This document shows positions 24,046 to 32,596 of a DNA stretch of 64,000 nt, in pieces. Made by a program: the position numbers and the translations under genes. The notes under the pieces are model-generated. The model ran no database searches. It was not told the DNA's origin and worked only from the letters and a program-made list of their open reading frames with translations. Each line of letters begins with the position of its first letter. Position 1 is the first letter of the stretch. The stretch is from Paenibacillus_E sp040812395 (lineage in GTDB: Bacteria > Bacillota > Bacilli > Paenibacillales > NBRC-103111), in contig NZ_JBFNXH010000001.1 of assembly GCF_040812395.1 (NCBI RefSeq), forward strand, positions 124,001-188,000, given 5' to 3'.

Positions 24046-25722
24046 CTAGACTTCCATAATAATAGGAAGGATCATTGGTCTTCTTCTGGTTTGTTCATAT
24101 AAAAATCGTCCCAGAGCATCTTTTACATTTGTTTTTAAAGATGCCCACTCATTTACATTTTCATTCATTAATTTCGTTAACGTATTGGTTACGATACGAT
24201 TAGCTTCTTCCAAGAGGCCTTCGGATTCACGCACATATACGAATCCTCTGGATATAATATCCGGTCCGGATAAAATTTTGCCATCTTGCTTGCTAAGCGT
24301 AACTACAACCACTAAGATTCCATCTTGAGATAGCAACTTACGGTCACGCAGTACGATATTACCTACATCGCCTACACCTAGCCCATCAATCAGAATGTTG
24401 CCGCTTTGTACTTTGGAACCTTTGCGAGCAACACTATTTTGAATTTCCACCGTATCGCCAATATCGCAGATAAATATATCTTCTTTAGAAATGCCGACCG
24501 ACTCGGCAAGTATGCCATGTTGGCGAAGCATGCGGTATTCACCGTGAATGGGAATAAAGTATTTCGGCTTCATTAGATTGAGCATTAATTTCAATTCTTC
24601 TTGGCTGCCGTGGCCAGATACGTGTACACCGGTTACTGAACCAGGACCGTAAATCACATTAGCGCCAATTCGGAATAGCTCATCCACTGTACGTCCTACA
24701 TAACGCTCATTACCCGGGATAGGTGTTGCTGCAATAATAACCGTATCGCCTGGCAAAATATCCACTTTACGATGCGTAGAACGCGCCATCCTCGTAAGTG
24801 CCGACATAGGCTCGCCTTGACTGCCTGTGGAAAGAATGACTACACGGTCTGCAGCAAGCTTGTTCACCTCTTCAGGTTCAATAAGCATACCATCCGGGAT
24901 GTGCAAGTAGCCTAATTCACTTGCGATCGATACGACATTTACCATGCTTCGACCAATCACCGTTACTTTACGATTCGTTGCAGCAGCTGCATCGAATACT
25001 TGTTGAACGCGATGAATGTTGGATGCAAAAGTCGCAATAACGACTCTTTGCTTCGCTTTACGAAACACCTCTTCGATTTCAACGCCAACACTTTTCTCAG
25101 AACCTGTGTATCCAGGGCGTTCCGCATTCGTGCTATCGGACAGTAAGGCAACTACGCCTTTCTTTCCAATTTCAGCCATACGGTGTAAATCCGCATATTG
25201 GTCATTAACAGGCGTTTGATCGAATTTAAAATCACCTGTATGAACAACGACGCCTTCTGGCGTATCTAATGCAACACCAACGGAATCTGGAATACTATGG
25301 TTCGTTTTGAAAAATGATGCGGTAATTACTCCAAGATTAAGGACCGATTCCGAGTTGATCAGAATGCGGTTTGTCGTACCTAGCAAATTTGCTTCCTTCA
25401 ATTTTGCTTCAATAAGTCCCATTGTTAGCTTCGTACCATACAATGGAACATTGAGGTGCTTCAAAACATAAGGTAAGCCACCAATGTGGTCTTCATGGCC
25501 GTGAGTAATAATAATACCGCGGACTTTATCCCGATTTTCTGTTAAATAACCGATATCTGGAATGACAATATCGATCCCCAGCATGTCTTCCTCTGGAAAT
25601 TTTAAACCGCTATCAATCACAACAATATCGTTCGCATACTGAACACAGTACATATTTTTTCCGATTTCGCCCACGCCGCCAAGAGCGAAGATCAAAAGTT
25701 TATCTATATTTTTTTTGGACAA
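24046..25722 (-). CDS. rnjB: Ribonuclease J (RNase J2-type by position)
   Basis: RNase J enzymes are beta-CASP metallo-beta-lactamase nucleases with 5'-3' exonuclease and endonuclease activity in mRNA and rRNA processing. This 558-residue copy has the complete metal motif HGHEDH (about 74-79), HTGDFKFDQTPVN near 161-173, the beta-CASP signature STGSQGEPMSALTRMA near 299-314, and VHVSGHGSQEEL near 367. Position next to tepA and the ending PMILPIIMEV match RnjB (YmfA) of B. subtilis. As I recall that protein has a degraded HGHDEN motif, so this copy looks more active. The TTG at 25720-25722 has AAGGAGG 8 bases upstream. Confidence 0.9.
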   Translation of the reverse strand: MSKKNIDKLLIFALGGVGEIGKNMYCVQYANDIVVIDSGLKFPEEDMLGIDIVIPDIGYLTENRDKVRGIIITHGHEDHIGGLPYVLKHLNVPLYGTKLTMGLIEAKLKEANLLGTTNRILINSESVLNLGVITASFFKTNHSIPDSVGVALDTPEGVVVHTGDFKFDQTPVNDQYADLHRMAEIGKKGVVALLSDSTNAERPGYTGSEKSVGVEIEEVFRKAKQRVVIATFASNIHRVQQVFDAAAATNRKVTVIGRSMVNVVSIASELGYLHIPDGMLIEPEEVNKLAADRVVILSTGSQGEPMSALTRMARSTHRKVDILPGDTVIIAATPIPGNERYVGRTVDELFRIGANVIYGPGSVTGVHVSGHGSQEELKLMLNLMKPKYFIPIHGEYRMLRQHGILAESVGISKEDIFICDIGDTVEIQNSVARKGSKVQSGNILIDGLGVGDVGNIVLRDRKLLSQDGILVVVVTLSKQDGKILSGPDIISRGFVYVRESEGLLEEANRIVTNTLTKLMNENVNEWASLKTNVKDALGRFLYEQTRRRPMILPIIMEV

Positions 25723-25790
25723 GAATATACCTCCTTCTAAGATTGGACGACGAATTTTAAATGATTAAACCGAACCAGTCACTTGCAACC

Positions 25791-25820
25791 ATTATACATG
25801 AAGAAAAACAGCAATTACAA
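25791..25820 (-). promoter_or_regulatory. Putative sigma-A promoter of rnjB
   Basis: Minus-strand TTGTAA (25815-25820), 18-base spacer, TATAAT (25791-25796), about 70 bases before the rnjB start. Confidence 0.6.
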
Positions 25821-25893
25821 GTTGTTACTCTCGTGTGTATTTGTCAATGAACCTTATAATTGCAAAAACACACCCCGTAGCTGCTAGTGTCCC

Positions 25894-25927
25894 CAAAAAA
25901 AGAAAACCGATGCTGGGAGCACCGATT
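25894..25927 (-). terminator. Intrinsic terminator after dapA
   Basis: Minus-strand AATCGGTGCT-CCC-AGCATCGGTT (10 pairs with two G-U; 25905-25927) followed by TTCTTTTTTT. It ends the dipicolinate/diaminopimelate operon. Confidence 0.85.
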
Positions 25928-25939
25928 CATTAGGCTTTA

Positions 25940-26803
25940 TCATACAAAAAGAGATTGAATGAATTGTCCTTCTTGTTCGGATACGTTGACTAACGGAAGC
26001 CTGACTCCACCAGTTTGGATACCTTTGAGCGCCAGAGCATACTTAATTGGAGCTGGGCTCGGAGCGCAAAAGATACCAGTAAATACAGGATGGAGCTTAC
26101 GATGGAGTTCCGCCGATTGCTGTATATTGCCTTCTAGGTAATACTTTATCATAGATTGCATTTCTTTTCCAATCACATGACTCGCAACGCTAATAATTCC
26201 TCGGCAACCGATAGCAATTGCTGGCAATGTGTTACTGTCCTCTCCACTATAAACAGAGAAATCAGCATCGACTCCATTAAGAATACGTGTCAATTGGTCC
26301 GTATTCGCACAATCTTTGGTAGCCACGATGTTCGGAATCTTCGAAAGACGAATCGTCGTATCTGCTTCCAGATTAACACCTGTGCGGCCTTGGACATTAT
26401 ACAGTACAATAGGAACGTCCACGGATTGCGCAACCGCTTTGAAATGTTGGTAAAGTCCTTCTTGTGAAGGACGATTATAGTAAGGAGCGACGACGAGTAA
26501 AGCGTCGACTCCAAGCTTTTCAACCTTTTGGGAAAAATGAATGGTATGCATTGTATCATTACTGCCAGTTCCCGCGATAATTTTACAGCGTCCCTTAGCA
26601 TAACGGACGGATGCTGCAATAAGTTGCAGTTTCTCTTCCTCCGTTAGCGTTGGCGACTCTGCTGTCGTACCACAAATAACGAGGCTATCGGATTGCTGCT
26701 CCTCGATCAAATAATTAATCAGTGGTTCAACTTGGTCCCAATTGACTTGTAATTGCTCGTCAAATGGAGTTACCATCGCTGTGACTACTCTTCCGAAATC
26801 CAC
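25940..26803 (-). CDS. dapA: 4-hydroxy-tetrahydrodipicolinate synthase (DapA)
   Basis: DapA condenses pyruvate with aspartate-semialdehyde, the first step specific to diaminopimelate, lysine and dipicolinate. The 287-residue TIM-barrel protein shows GTTAESPTL (about 45-53), VLYNVQGRTGVNL with the catalytic Tyr near 134, and the Schiff-base Lys in IVATKDCAN near 162. The GTG at 26801-26803 has GGAGG 8 bases upstream. It is the last gene of a dpaA-dpaB-asd-dapG-dapA operon, which couples precursor synthesis to dipicolinic acid production in sporulating mother cells. Confidence 0.97.
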   Translation of the reverse strand: MDFGRVVTAMVTPFDEQLQVNWDQVEPLINYLIEEQQSDSLVICGTTAESPTLTEEEKLQLIAASVRYAKGRCKIIAGTGSNDTMHTIHFSQKVEKLGVDALLVVAPYYNRPSQEGLYQHFKAVAQSVDVPIVLYNVQGRTGVNLEADTTIRLSKIPNIVATKDCANTDQLTRILNGVDADFSVYSGEDSNTLPAIAIGCRGIISVASHVIGKEMQSMIKYYLEGNIQQSAELHRKLHPVFTGIFCAPSPAPIKYALALKGIQTGGVRLPLVNVSEQEGQFIQSLFV

Positions 26804-26829
26804 CGTATGCGCCTCCTGTATCTTACATT

Positions 26830-28047
26830 TTACTTCGATAAATAAAACTTATGATGAAGCGCCCGCACGGCTTTGATCATATCCTCGCCATGAACGAGCA
26901 CCCATATTGTCGTATTGGAATCCGCGGATTGAAGAATTCGGATATCCTCCTCAGTCAACGCCTCAACAATGTGGGCCATGATGCCCGGCACACCATTCAT
27001 ACCGCCTCCGATAATAGAGACTTTTGAACAGCCGCGCAGTGCTTTTGGCTCATAACCTTGGCTTCGAAGCAGATGAATAGCCCGATCCGCTTCGTGATCA
27101 AATACGGTATACACAACCCCTGATGGATTCACGTTTATAAAATCGACGCTAATCTGATGCTGTGCCATAGTTTTGAACACACGAAGTTGAAGATCAAAAT
27201 GGCCCTCAACTGCAGCAACCTGAATTTGCGTAATATTAGTAAACTGCGCGATGCCTGTAACAAAGCGATCCGCAACTTGGCTGGTTTCATGGTGAATGGT
27301 ATCTCCAGCTATAACAAGCGTTCCCTCTTCTTTGGAAAATGTCGAACGAACGCGAATCGGAATATTCGCTTGCATCGCGACTTCTACCGCGCGTGGGTGA
27401 ATGACTTTCGCTCCATTATGCGCCATGTTGCAAATCTCTGCAAAACTGACCCTCTTGAGAGGCTTCGCATCCTCAACAATACGAGGATCTGCCGTTAAGA
27501 TACCATTGACATCTGTAAAAATGTCAACGATTTCAGCTTTGAGCGACGCACCAAGCGCAGTTGCAGATGTATCACTGCCTCCACGCCCCAGGGTCGTCAA
27601 CTCGCCTTGATTTGTTTTACCTTGAAAACCAGTAACAATTACGACCTGATCCTGCTCTAATAGATCTATAATCCGGTTAGGTTGAATAGAGGCGATTTGC
27701 GCGTTACCATACACGTCATTGGTTTGTATCCCGGCTTGCCCACCTGTTAGAACCGTAGAACGAATGCCTGTGGCTTGCAGTAAACTACACAAATGAACAG
27801 CGGAAATAGTTTCGCCACAGCCTAAAAGCATATCGAGCTCCCTAGCCGGCAGCCCCTCCCCGTTCTGACGAACGAGGTCCAGGAGCGTGTCAGTAGCATA
27901 GGGTTCCCCTTTTCTTCCCATCGCGGAAACGACTACGACTAGTTTATAATCTTGCGCTAGTGCATCTTGAATGTGTCCAATAACATATGCTCTGGCTTGA
28001 ACGGTGGAAAGCGAAGTACCTCCAAATTTCTGTACAAGGATTCGCAT
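26830..28047 (-). CDS. dapG: Aspartate kinase (DapG type)
   Basis: Aspartokinase phosphorylates aspartate, the first step of the aspartate family pathway. The 405-residue protein begins RILVQKFGGTSLSTVQARA (the KFGGTS nucleotide motif) and has GRGGSDTSATALGASLKAE near 155-173, then two C-terminal ACT domains (about 265-330 and 345-400). The operon and length match DapG, the diaminopimelate-regulated isozyme of B. subtilis; that allosteric assignment is from context. The ATG at 28045-28047 has GGGGGAG 5 bases upstream. It lies 26 bases before dapA. Confidence 0.94.
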   Translation of the reverse strand: MRILVQKFGGTSLSTVQARAYVIGHIQDALAQDYKLVVVVSAMGRKGEPYATDTLLDLVRQNGEGLPARELDMLLGCGETISAVHLCSLLQATGIRSTVLTGGQAGIQTNDVYGNAQIASIQPNRIIDLLEQDQVVIVTGFQGKTNQGELTTLGRGGSDTSATALGASLKAEIVDIFTDVNGILTADPRIVEDAKPLKRVSFAEICNMAHNGAKVIHPRAVEVAMQANIPIRVRSTFSKEEGTLVIAGDTIHHETSQVADRFVTGIAQFTNITQIQVAAVEGHFDLQLRVFKTMAQHQISVDFINVNPSGVVYTVFDHEADRAIHLLRSQGYEPKALRGCSKVSIIGGGMNGVPGIMAHIVEALTEEDIRILQSADSNTTIWVLVHGEDMIKAVRALHHKFYLSK

Positions 28048-28095
28048 GTGGCTCCCCCATATTCATATCCCGCTGCAGTAGGCAACGGTTGCTGA

Positions 28096-29133
28096 TTACT
28101 GCTCAATAGCAATATATTCAGCAATTTGCACAGCATTCCAAGCGGCGCCTTTAAGCAGATTGTCAGAAACAATCCACATGTTCAATGCTCTTGGATTGCT
28201 AAGATCGCGACGTACACGACCTACGAAAGTCTCTAGTTTTCCGGCAGCGTCAGTTGCTAATGGATACTGCTGCTCATCAGGATTATCGAGAAGAACGATC
28301 CCTGGTGCGTTAGCAAGTAATCCCTTCACTTCTGCGATATCAAAATCTTTTTTCAATTCAACATAGACAGATTCGGAGTGTCCATAAACGACTGGAATAC
28401 GAACGCATGTTGCCGTGACTTCAATAGACTCGTCATCCATAATTTTTTTTGTTTCAAGAATCATTTTCATTTCTTCATTCGTGAAGCCATTATCCAGAAA
28501 TTTGTCGATTTGTGGAATGGCATTGAAAGCGATTTGGTGCTTGACAGGCAGGGATCCAACCGGCAAAATGTCCGGATTAGCTTCTCTTCCTTCAAGAACT
28601 TCTTTGGATTGTCTTAACATTTCATTGATGGCTTTCGCGCCTGCCCCTGAAACCGCTTGGTAGGTCGAAACGATAATCCGGGAAATGCCGTAATGGTCAT
28701 ACAATGGCTTTAAAGCAGCAACCATTTGAATCGTTGAACAGTTAGGATTAGCAATAATCCCTTTGTGTTCATTAATTTTATCAACGTTAACTTCCGGTAC
28801 AACGAGCGGAGTGTCCGGATCCATACGATAAGCACTTGTATTGTCGATACAAATTGTACCTGCTTTCACTGCATGCGGAGCCAATGTTTTTGATACGTCG
28901 CCACCTGCGCTGAAAAGAGCAATGTCTACGCCTTGAAAGCTCTCTGGTGTTGCCTCTTGCACGGTTATTTCTTGACCTTTGAAAGCAAGCTTAACGCCTG
29001 CGGAACGAGCCGAAGAGAGCAGTTTCAATTCCTTAATGGGGAAATTCCGTTCATCTAGTAGACGAATAATTTGTTCCCCTACGGCACCTGTAGCGCCGAC
29101 AACTGCAACGTTAAATAGTTTCTGGTTCGACAT
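28096..29133 (-). CDS. asd: Aspartate-semialdehyde dehydrogenase (Asd)
   Basis: Asd reduces aspartyl phosphate to aspartate-semialdehyde with NADPH. The 345-residue enzyme has the N-terminal Rossmann motif VVGATGAVGEQI (about 10-21), the catalytic Cys in NPNCSTIQMVAAL (about 130), the QAVSGAGAKAINEM segment near 163 and a histidine motif VYGHSESVYVELK near 250-262. The ATG at 29131-29133 has GGGGAGAGG upstream. It links dpaAB to dapG and dapA in one pathway operon. Confidence 0.97.
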   Translation of the reverse strand: MSNQKLFNVAVVGATGAVGEQIIRLLDERNFPIKELKLLSSARSAGVKLAFKGQEITVQEATPESFQGVDIALFSAGGDVSKTLAPHAVKAGTICIDNTSAYRMDPDTPLVVPEVNVDKINEHKGIIANPNCSTIQMVAALKPLYDHYGISRIIVSTYQAVSGAGAKAINEMLRQSKEVLEGREANPDILPVGSLPVKHQIAFNAIPQIDKFLDNGFTNEEMKMILETKKIMDDESIEVTATCVRIPVVYGHSESVYVELKKDFDIAEVKGLLANAPGIVLLDNPDEQQYPLATDAAGKLETFVGRVRRDLSNPRALNMWIVSDNLLKGAAWNAVQIAEYIAIEQ

Positions 29134-29169
29134 GTCCTGTCCTCTCCCCTGTGAATTTGCCTATATGAA

Positions 29170-29763
29170 TTAGTATTGAAATCTTTCAATAATCATTGGC
29201 TGAAGCTGCTTTCCTTCAAGCGCGGCTTCGCAAGCTTCCATGATTAAATCCATTCTTGCTACCAATGAATTGGGCTTTGCGCCAGGTGCATCCTGACCGT
29301 ATGGCACAAAGTATATGTTTTTGGTGATAAGTAATTTGGCGATATTCATCGCATTCAGACCAAGTCCGTCATTCGTAGAAATTGCCAAAACAAGCGGACG
29401 CTGATTTCTCATATGCGCTTTAGCAGCCATAAGAACTGGGCTCTCTGTCATGGCATTCGCTAACTTACTAGTCGTATTCCCTGTGCAAGGTGCAATAACC
29501 ATCACGTCAAGGAGTTTAGACGGACCAAGCGGTTCTGCATCTACGATTGTCGAAATAATGTCATTGTCTGTAATATCCTTCAATTGCTGCTGCCAACCCG
29601 CAGATTTGCCGAAACGCGTATCTGTTGTTAAGACCGAGTTCGATACGATTGGAATGACTCGAGCACCCGCATCTACAAATCTCTTAATCTGCGGCATGAC
29701 TTCTTCCAGCGTACAATGAGAACCAGTTAATGCATAACCGACCGTTTTCCCTTGCCAATTCAT
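29170..29763 (-). CDS. dpaB: Dipicolinate synthase subunit B (SpoVFB)
   Basis: DpaB is the flavoprotein-like subunit of dipicolinate synthase, which makes the spore-core dipicolinic acid. The 197-residue protein has the family start WQGKTVGYALTGSHCTLEE and the flavoprotein signature LDVMVIAPCTGNTTSKLANA (about 84-103). Its ATG overlaps the dpaA stop by four bases (ATGA). It acts in the mother cell; the operon is preceded by a sigma-K-like promoter. Confidence 0.96.
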   Translation of the reverse strand: MNWQGKTVGYALTGSHCTLEEVMPQIKRFVDAGARVIPIVSNSVLTTDTRFGKSAGWQQQLKDITDNDIISTIVDAEPLGPSKLLDVMVIAPCTGNTTSKLANAMTESPVLMAAKAHMRNQRPLVLAISTNDGLGLNAMNIAKLLITKNIYFVPYGQDAPGAKPNSLVARMDLIMEACEAALEGKQLQPMIIERFQY

Positions 29764-30659
29764 TCCACATCGCTCCTGTCTTTAAAGTCTTCCTCAATCA
29801 GCTGACTTAGCGTTTTCGCCATAATTCGACCAGCTGTTTTCGGTGCGACGATGCCAGGTAACCCGGGCGCGAGCATCGCTTTAATGCCTCTTTTTTCGGC
29901 AAATCGGAAATCCGTTCCGCCGGGTTTGGAAGCCAAATCGATGATGAGCGCGCGATGTGGGATATTGGTAATAACTTGCGCTGTGACTATCATAGTCGGA
30001 ATTGTGTTAAAAAGCAAGTCAATATTCCCCACTTCCGGGTACAGATCTTTCGTATAGAAAGGCTGAAAACCCATCTCCCACGCCCTTGCATAATGCTCAG
30101 GTTTTCTCACGCCAACCTTGACCGTCGCTCCGAGTCCTTGTAACGTTTTTGCCATCGTAAAGCCCGTACGTCCGAAGCCAAGTACCATGCAAACCGACCC
30201 GTGAATCGTAATATCGGTGTTCTGGATGGCCATCATAAGAGCTCCTTCAGCTGTAGGAATCGAATTGTAAATCGCTACATCGTCGCGATCAAATAACTCG
30301 ACCACCACAATCCCATGCGCGGTACACAGATTTTTCAGATAACTCTTGGCCATTCCAGTGTAAACTTTAGCGTGTTTAGGTAAGGAAGCGATGATCTCGT
30401 CTGTCAAAATCATCTCTTCACTAGAAAAAATGGAATCCACTTGTCCCGAATCATCCGTTCCTACCGCAGGCAATATCAGCGCATCAATCGTCTGAAGGAG
30501 CGCTGATTGAAGCTTCGCATTGGTTACACCGCTAAACTGCCGTCCCAAGTTATCGAAGCCGATTAATGTTACTGTTGCATCAAGCTCTGTAAATTTCTGA
30601 ATTACTTCTAGCTGCCGGGCGTCTCCACCCATGAAAGCAACCGAAATCCCAGTAAGCAT
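29760..30659 (-). CDS. dpaA: Dipicolinate synthase subunit A (SpoVFA)
   Basis: DpaA is the dehydrogenase-like subunit that, with DpaB, converts dihydrodipicolinate to dipicolinic acid. The 299-residue protein has an N-terminal DpsA domain (MLTGISVAFMGGDARQLEVI) and a Rossmann domain with VLGFGRTGFTMAKTLQGLG near 159-177. The ATG at 30657-30659 has AAAGGGG 11 bases upstream. It heads the dpaA-dpaB-asd-dapG-dapA operon. The ymxH gene found between mlpA and spoVFA in B. subtilis is not present here; dut takes that place. Confidence 0.96.
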   Translation of the reverse strand: MLTGISVAFMGGDARQLEVIQKFTELDATVTLIGFDNLGRQFSGVTNAKLQSALLQTIDALILPAVGTDDSGQVDSIFSSEEMILTDEIIASLPKHAKVYTGMAKSYLKNLCTAHGIVVVELFDRDDVAIYNSIPTAEGALMMAIQNTDITIHGSVCMVLGFGRTGFTMAKTLQGLGATVKVGVRKPEHYARAWEMGFQPFYTKDLYPEVGNIDLLFNTIPTMIVTAQVITNIPHRALIIDLASKPGGTDFRFAEKRGIKAMLAPGLPGIVAPKTAGRIMAKTLSQLIEEDFKDRSDVE

Positions 30660-30697
30660 TCTCGCTTACACCCCTTTCTCGGTCCGTTTCGATAAGT

Positions 30698-30727
30698 TAT
30701 AGTATGCTTTCGCCTAAAGATGGGTGA
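30698..30727 (-). promoter_or_regulatory. Putative sigma-K promoter of the dpa operon
   Basis: Minus-strand CATACTATA (30698-30706) fits the sigma-K -10 CATAnnnTA exactly. TCACC with the AC core of the -35 lies 16 bases upstream (30723-30727). The transcript would begin about 30 bases before dpaA. spoVF is a sigma-K operon in B. subtilis. Confidence 0.65.
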
Positions 30728-30749
30728 CTTTCTCACGGGAGTTCCTGCG

Positions 30750-30789
30750 TAAAACAAATAAGAGCTCCTTCCATATTGGAAAGAGCTCT
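30750..30789 (-). terminator. Intrinsic terminator after dut
   Basis: Minus-strand AGAGCTCTTTCC-AATAT-GGAAGGAGCTCT (12 pairs, one G-U; 30761-30789) followed by TATTTGTTTT. Confidence 0.8.
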
Positions 30790-30811
30790 GTACATATGTA
30801 GCGATGTAGAC

Positions 30812-31267
30812 TTATCGTCCCGTATGACCGAATCCGCCGGAGCCCCGCTCCGTCTCCGTAAGCTCGGAAACCTCTGTGAGTTGGATCTGGGGGACAAGCT
30901 GGAATACCATCTGCGCGATACGCTCATTGCGCTGAATCGTGAACGGCTCTTGTCCGTGGTTGATCAGCAGTACTTTCACTTCGCCGCGGTAATCCGCATC
31001 AATGGTGCCTGGGGAATTCAGTGTTGTAATGCCATGCTTGAAGGCTAAACCGCTGCGAGGTCGGATCTGTGCTTCAAGCTCTGGTGGCATACTTAGTGCA
31101 AAGCCAGTCGGGATAAGCTTACGCTCTCCCGGATTTAGTACGACTGGTTCGCTGACGGCAGCATGCAGATCGAACCCGCTTGCCGCAGATGACATTTTCT
31201 GTGGCAAGAGAATATCTTCCTGACCAGGAACGCGTTTAATTTGCACTTCATAATTAAGGAGAGACAA
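30812..31267 (-). CDS. dut: dUTP diphosphatase (Dut)
   Basis: Trimeric dUTPase hydrolyses dUTP to dUMP and keeps uracil out of DNA. All five family motifs are visible in the 151-residue protein: SGFDLHAA (about 30), RPRSGLAFKHG (about 70), NSPGTIDADYRGEVKV (about 85-100), NERIAQMVF (about 113) and RGSGGFGHTGR at the C-terminus. I chose TTG at 31265-31267, since AGGAGG lies 7 bases upstream. It overlaps the end of the M16 gene by 14 bases; the frame extends further upstream into that gene without an RBS. It replaces ymxH in the conserved order. Confidence 0.95.
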   Translation of the reverse strand: MSLLNYEVQIKRVPGQEDILLPQKMSSAASGFDLHAAVSEPVVLNPGERKLIPTGFALSMPPELEAQIRPRSGLAFKHGITTLNSPGTIDADYRGEVKVLLINHGQEPFTIQRNERIAQMVFQLVPQIQLTEVSELTETERGSGGFGHTGR

Positions 31268-32510
31268 GTTGATCCCTCCTAAATCCTTGGATAACCTCAT
31301 CAGAATTTCCAACCATCGACAACGCGAATGGCGCAGAGAACAATCGTTTCGTAAGCTCTTGCACATGTTCCATCTGCACACTATCGATGCGTTCGATCAT
31401 TTCATCAAGGCTGTAATGTTTACCCGTCATTAATTCATTTTTTCCGAAGCGGTTCATCCGGCTGCTCGTGCTTTCCAAACTAAGAATCAGGCTGCCCTTT
31501 AGCTGCTCTTTGCCTTTTTGCAGTTCGGAAACCGTCATCCCTTTCACAGCAATATCATGCAAGAGCTCTAGGGTCACTTTCAGCACTTCATCGGTTTGCT
31601 TCGGTGCCGTACCTGTATAAATCGTGAACATCCCACTATCAATATGCGAGGAATGGTAAGAGTATACAGAGTATGCAAGCCCTCTTTTCTCACGAATCTC
31701 TTGAAAGAGTCTGGAACTCATACCGCCTCCAATTGCGTTGTTCAGCAGCACCATCGGGTACAGATTATCTTCCTGAAGCGATAACCCCGGCAATGAGAGG
31801 CAGATGTGGTTTTGCTCCGTTTTCTTTGCATGGAAAATCAAATCTCCCAAGAAATCAGGAGCGTCGTAGTCTGTTTCCACACCCGATTGAACGAAACTGC
31901 CAAAATGGTTCTCGATCAATTCTTTGACACCGTCATCGATATTTCCGGCTATGCTCAACACGATATTCTCCGTATTATAGAATTGCTTCATATAACTACG
32001 CAAATCATCCGGTTTCATAGCGGACAAATTGTCCTGAGTCCCCAAAATCGTGTAACCAAGGGCATGCTTCCCATAAGCTGCTTTAGCAACTAAATCGTGT
32101 ACTAGATCATCCGGCGTATCCTCGTACATAGATATTTCTTCATAGATAACATTTTTTTCCTTTTCCATCTCCCCTTCGTCAAAGGTTGAGTTGAAAAACA
32201 TATCCGAAAGGACATCCATCGCTAATGGCAGATGCTCATCAAGTACTTTTGCGTAATAGCAGGTGTACTCTTTGGATGTAAATGCATTTACATTCCCGCC
32301 GATACCATCAAAGATTTCGGCAATATCTTTGGCCGAATGACGCTCAGTACCTTTGAAAAGCATATGTTCAATAAAATGCGAGATTCCGTTAATTTCCGGC
32401 TTCTCGTTGCGCGAGCCCGTCTTCACCCAGATTCCGAACGATACGGAGCGAAAGGTTGGAATCTGTTCCATGACGACTCTTAAGCCATTATGTAAGCGGT
32501 ATTTAATCAC
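31254..32510 (-). CDS. mlpA: M16 family zinc peptidase (MlpA/YmxG-like)
   Basis: This 418-residue M16 peptidase carries the inverted zinc motif HFIEH in ISHFIEHMLFKGTERHSA near residue 46, and the third ligand region EKEKNVIYEEISMYED near 118. The C-terminal half has the R/Y substrate-binding segment EIREKRGLAYSVYSYHSSHI near 265. In B. subtilis mlpA (ymxG) lies between ylxY and spoVF, as here. Its substrate is unknown. The GTG at 32508-32510 follows GAGGAGG by 8 bases. It is the third M16 protein in this window. Confidence 0.92.
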   Translation of the reverse strand: MIKYRLHNGLRVVMEQIPTFRSVSFGIWVKTGSRNEKPEINGISHFIEHMLFKGTERHSAKDIAEIFDGIGGNVNAFTSKEYTCYYAKVLDEHLPLAMDVLSDMFFNSTFDEGEMEKEKNVIYEEISMYEDTPDDLVHDLVAKAAYGKHALGYTILGTQDNLSAMKPDDLRSYMKQFYNTENIVLSIAGNIDDGVKELIENHFGSFVQSGVETDYDAPDFLGDLIFHAKKTEQNHICLSLPGLSLQEDNLYPMVLLNNAIGGGMSSRLFQEIREKRGLAYSVYSYHSSHIDSGMFTIYTGTAPKQTDEVLKVTLELLHDIAVKGMTVSELQKGKEQLKGSLILSLESTSSRMNRFGKNELMTGKHYSLDEMIERIDSVQMEHVQELTKRLFSAPFALSMVGNSDEVIQGFRRDQLVSP

Positions 32511-32566
32511 CAGGGTTCCTCCTCGATTGTTGCAACTAAAGTCATATTCCCCATTTATACTTACTT

Positions 32567-32595
32567 AGTCTAACAAAAATGTTCCCCTGACTCAA
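32567..32595 (-). promoter_or_regulatory. Putative promoter of mlpA-dut
   Basis: Minus-strand TTGAGT (32590-32595), 17-base spacer ending in TGT, then TAGACT (32567-32572), an extended -10 form. Each hexamer matches four of six consensus bases. Confidence 0.4.
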
Positions 32596-32596
32596 C

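Noticed and set aside
26804..30811. Lysine riboswitch for the dapG/dapA/asd operon
   Set aside because: The intergenic gaps are too short and show no riboswitch core; DapG-type aspartokinases are normally regulated by diaminopimelate at the protein level.
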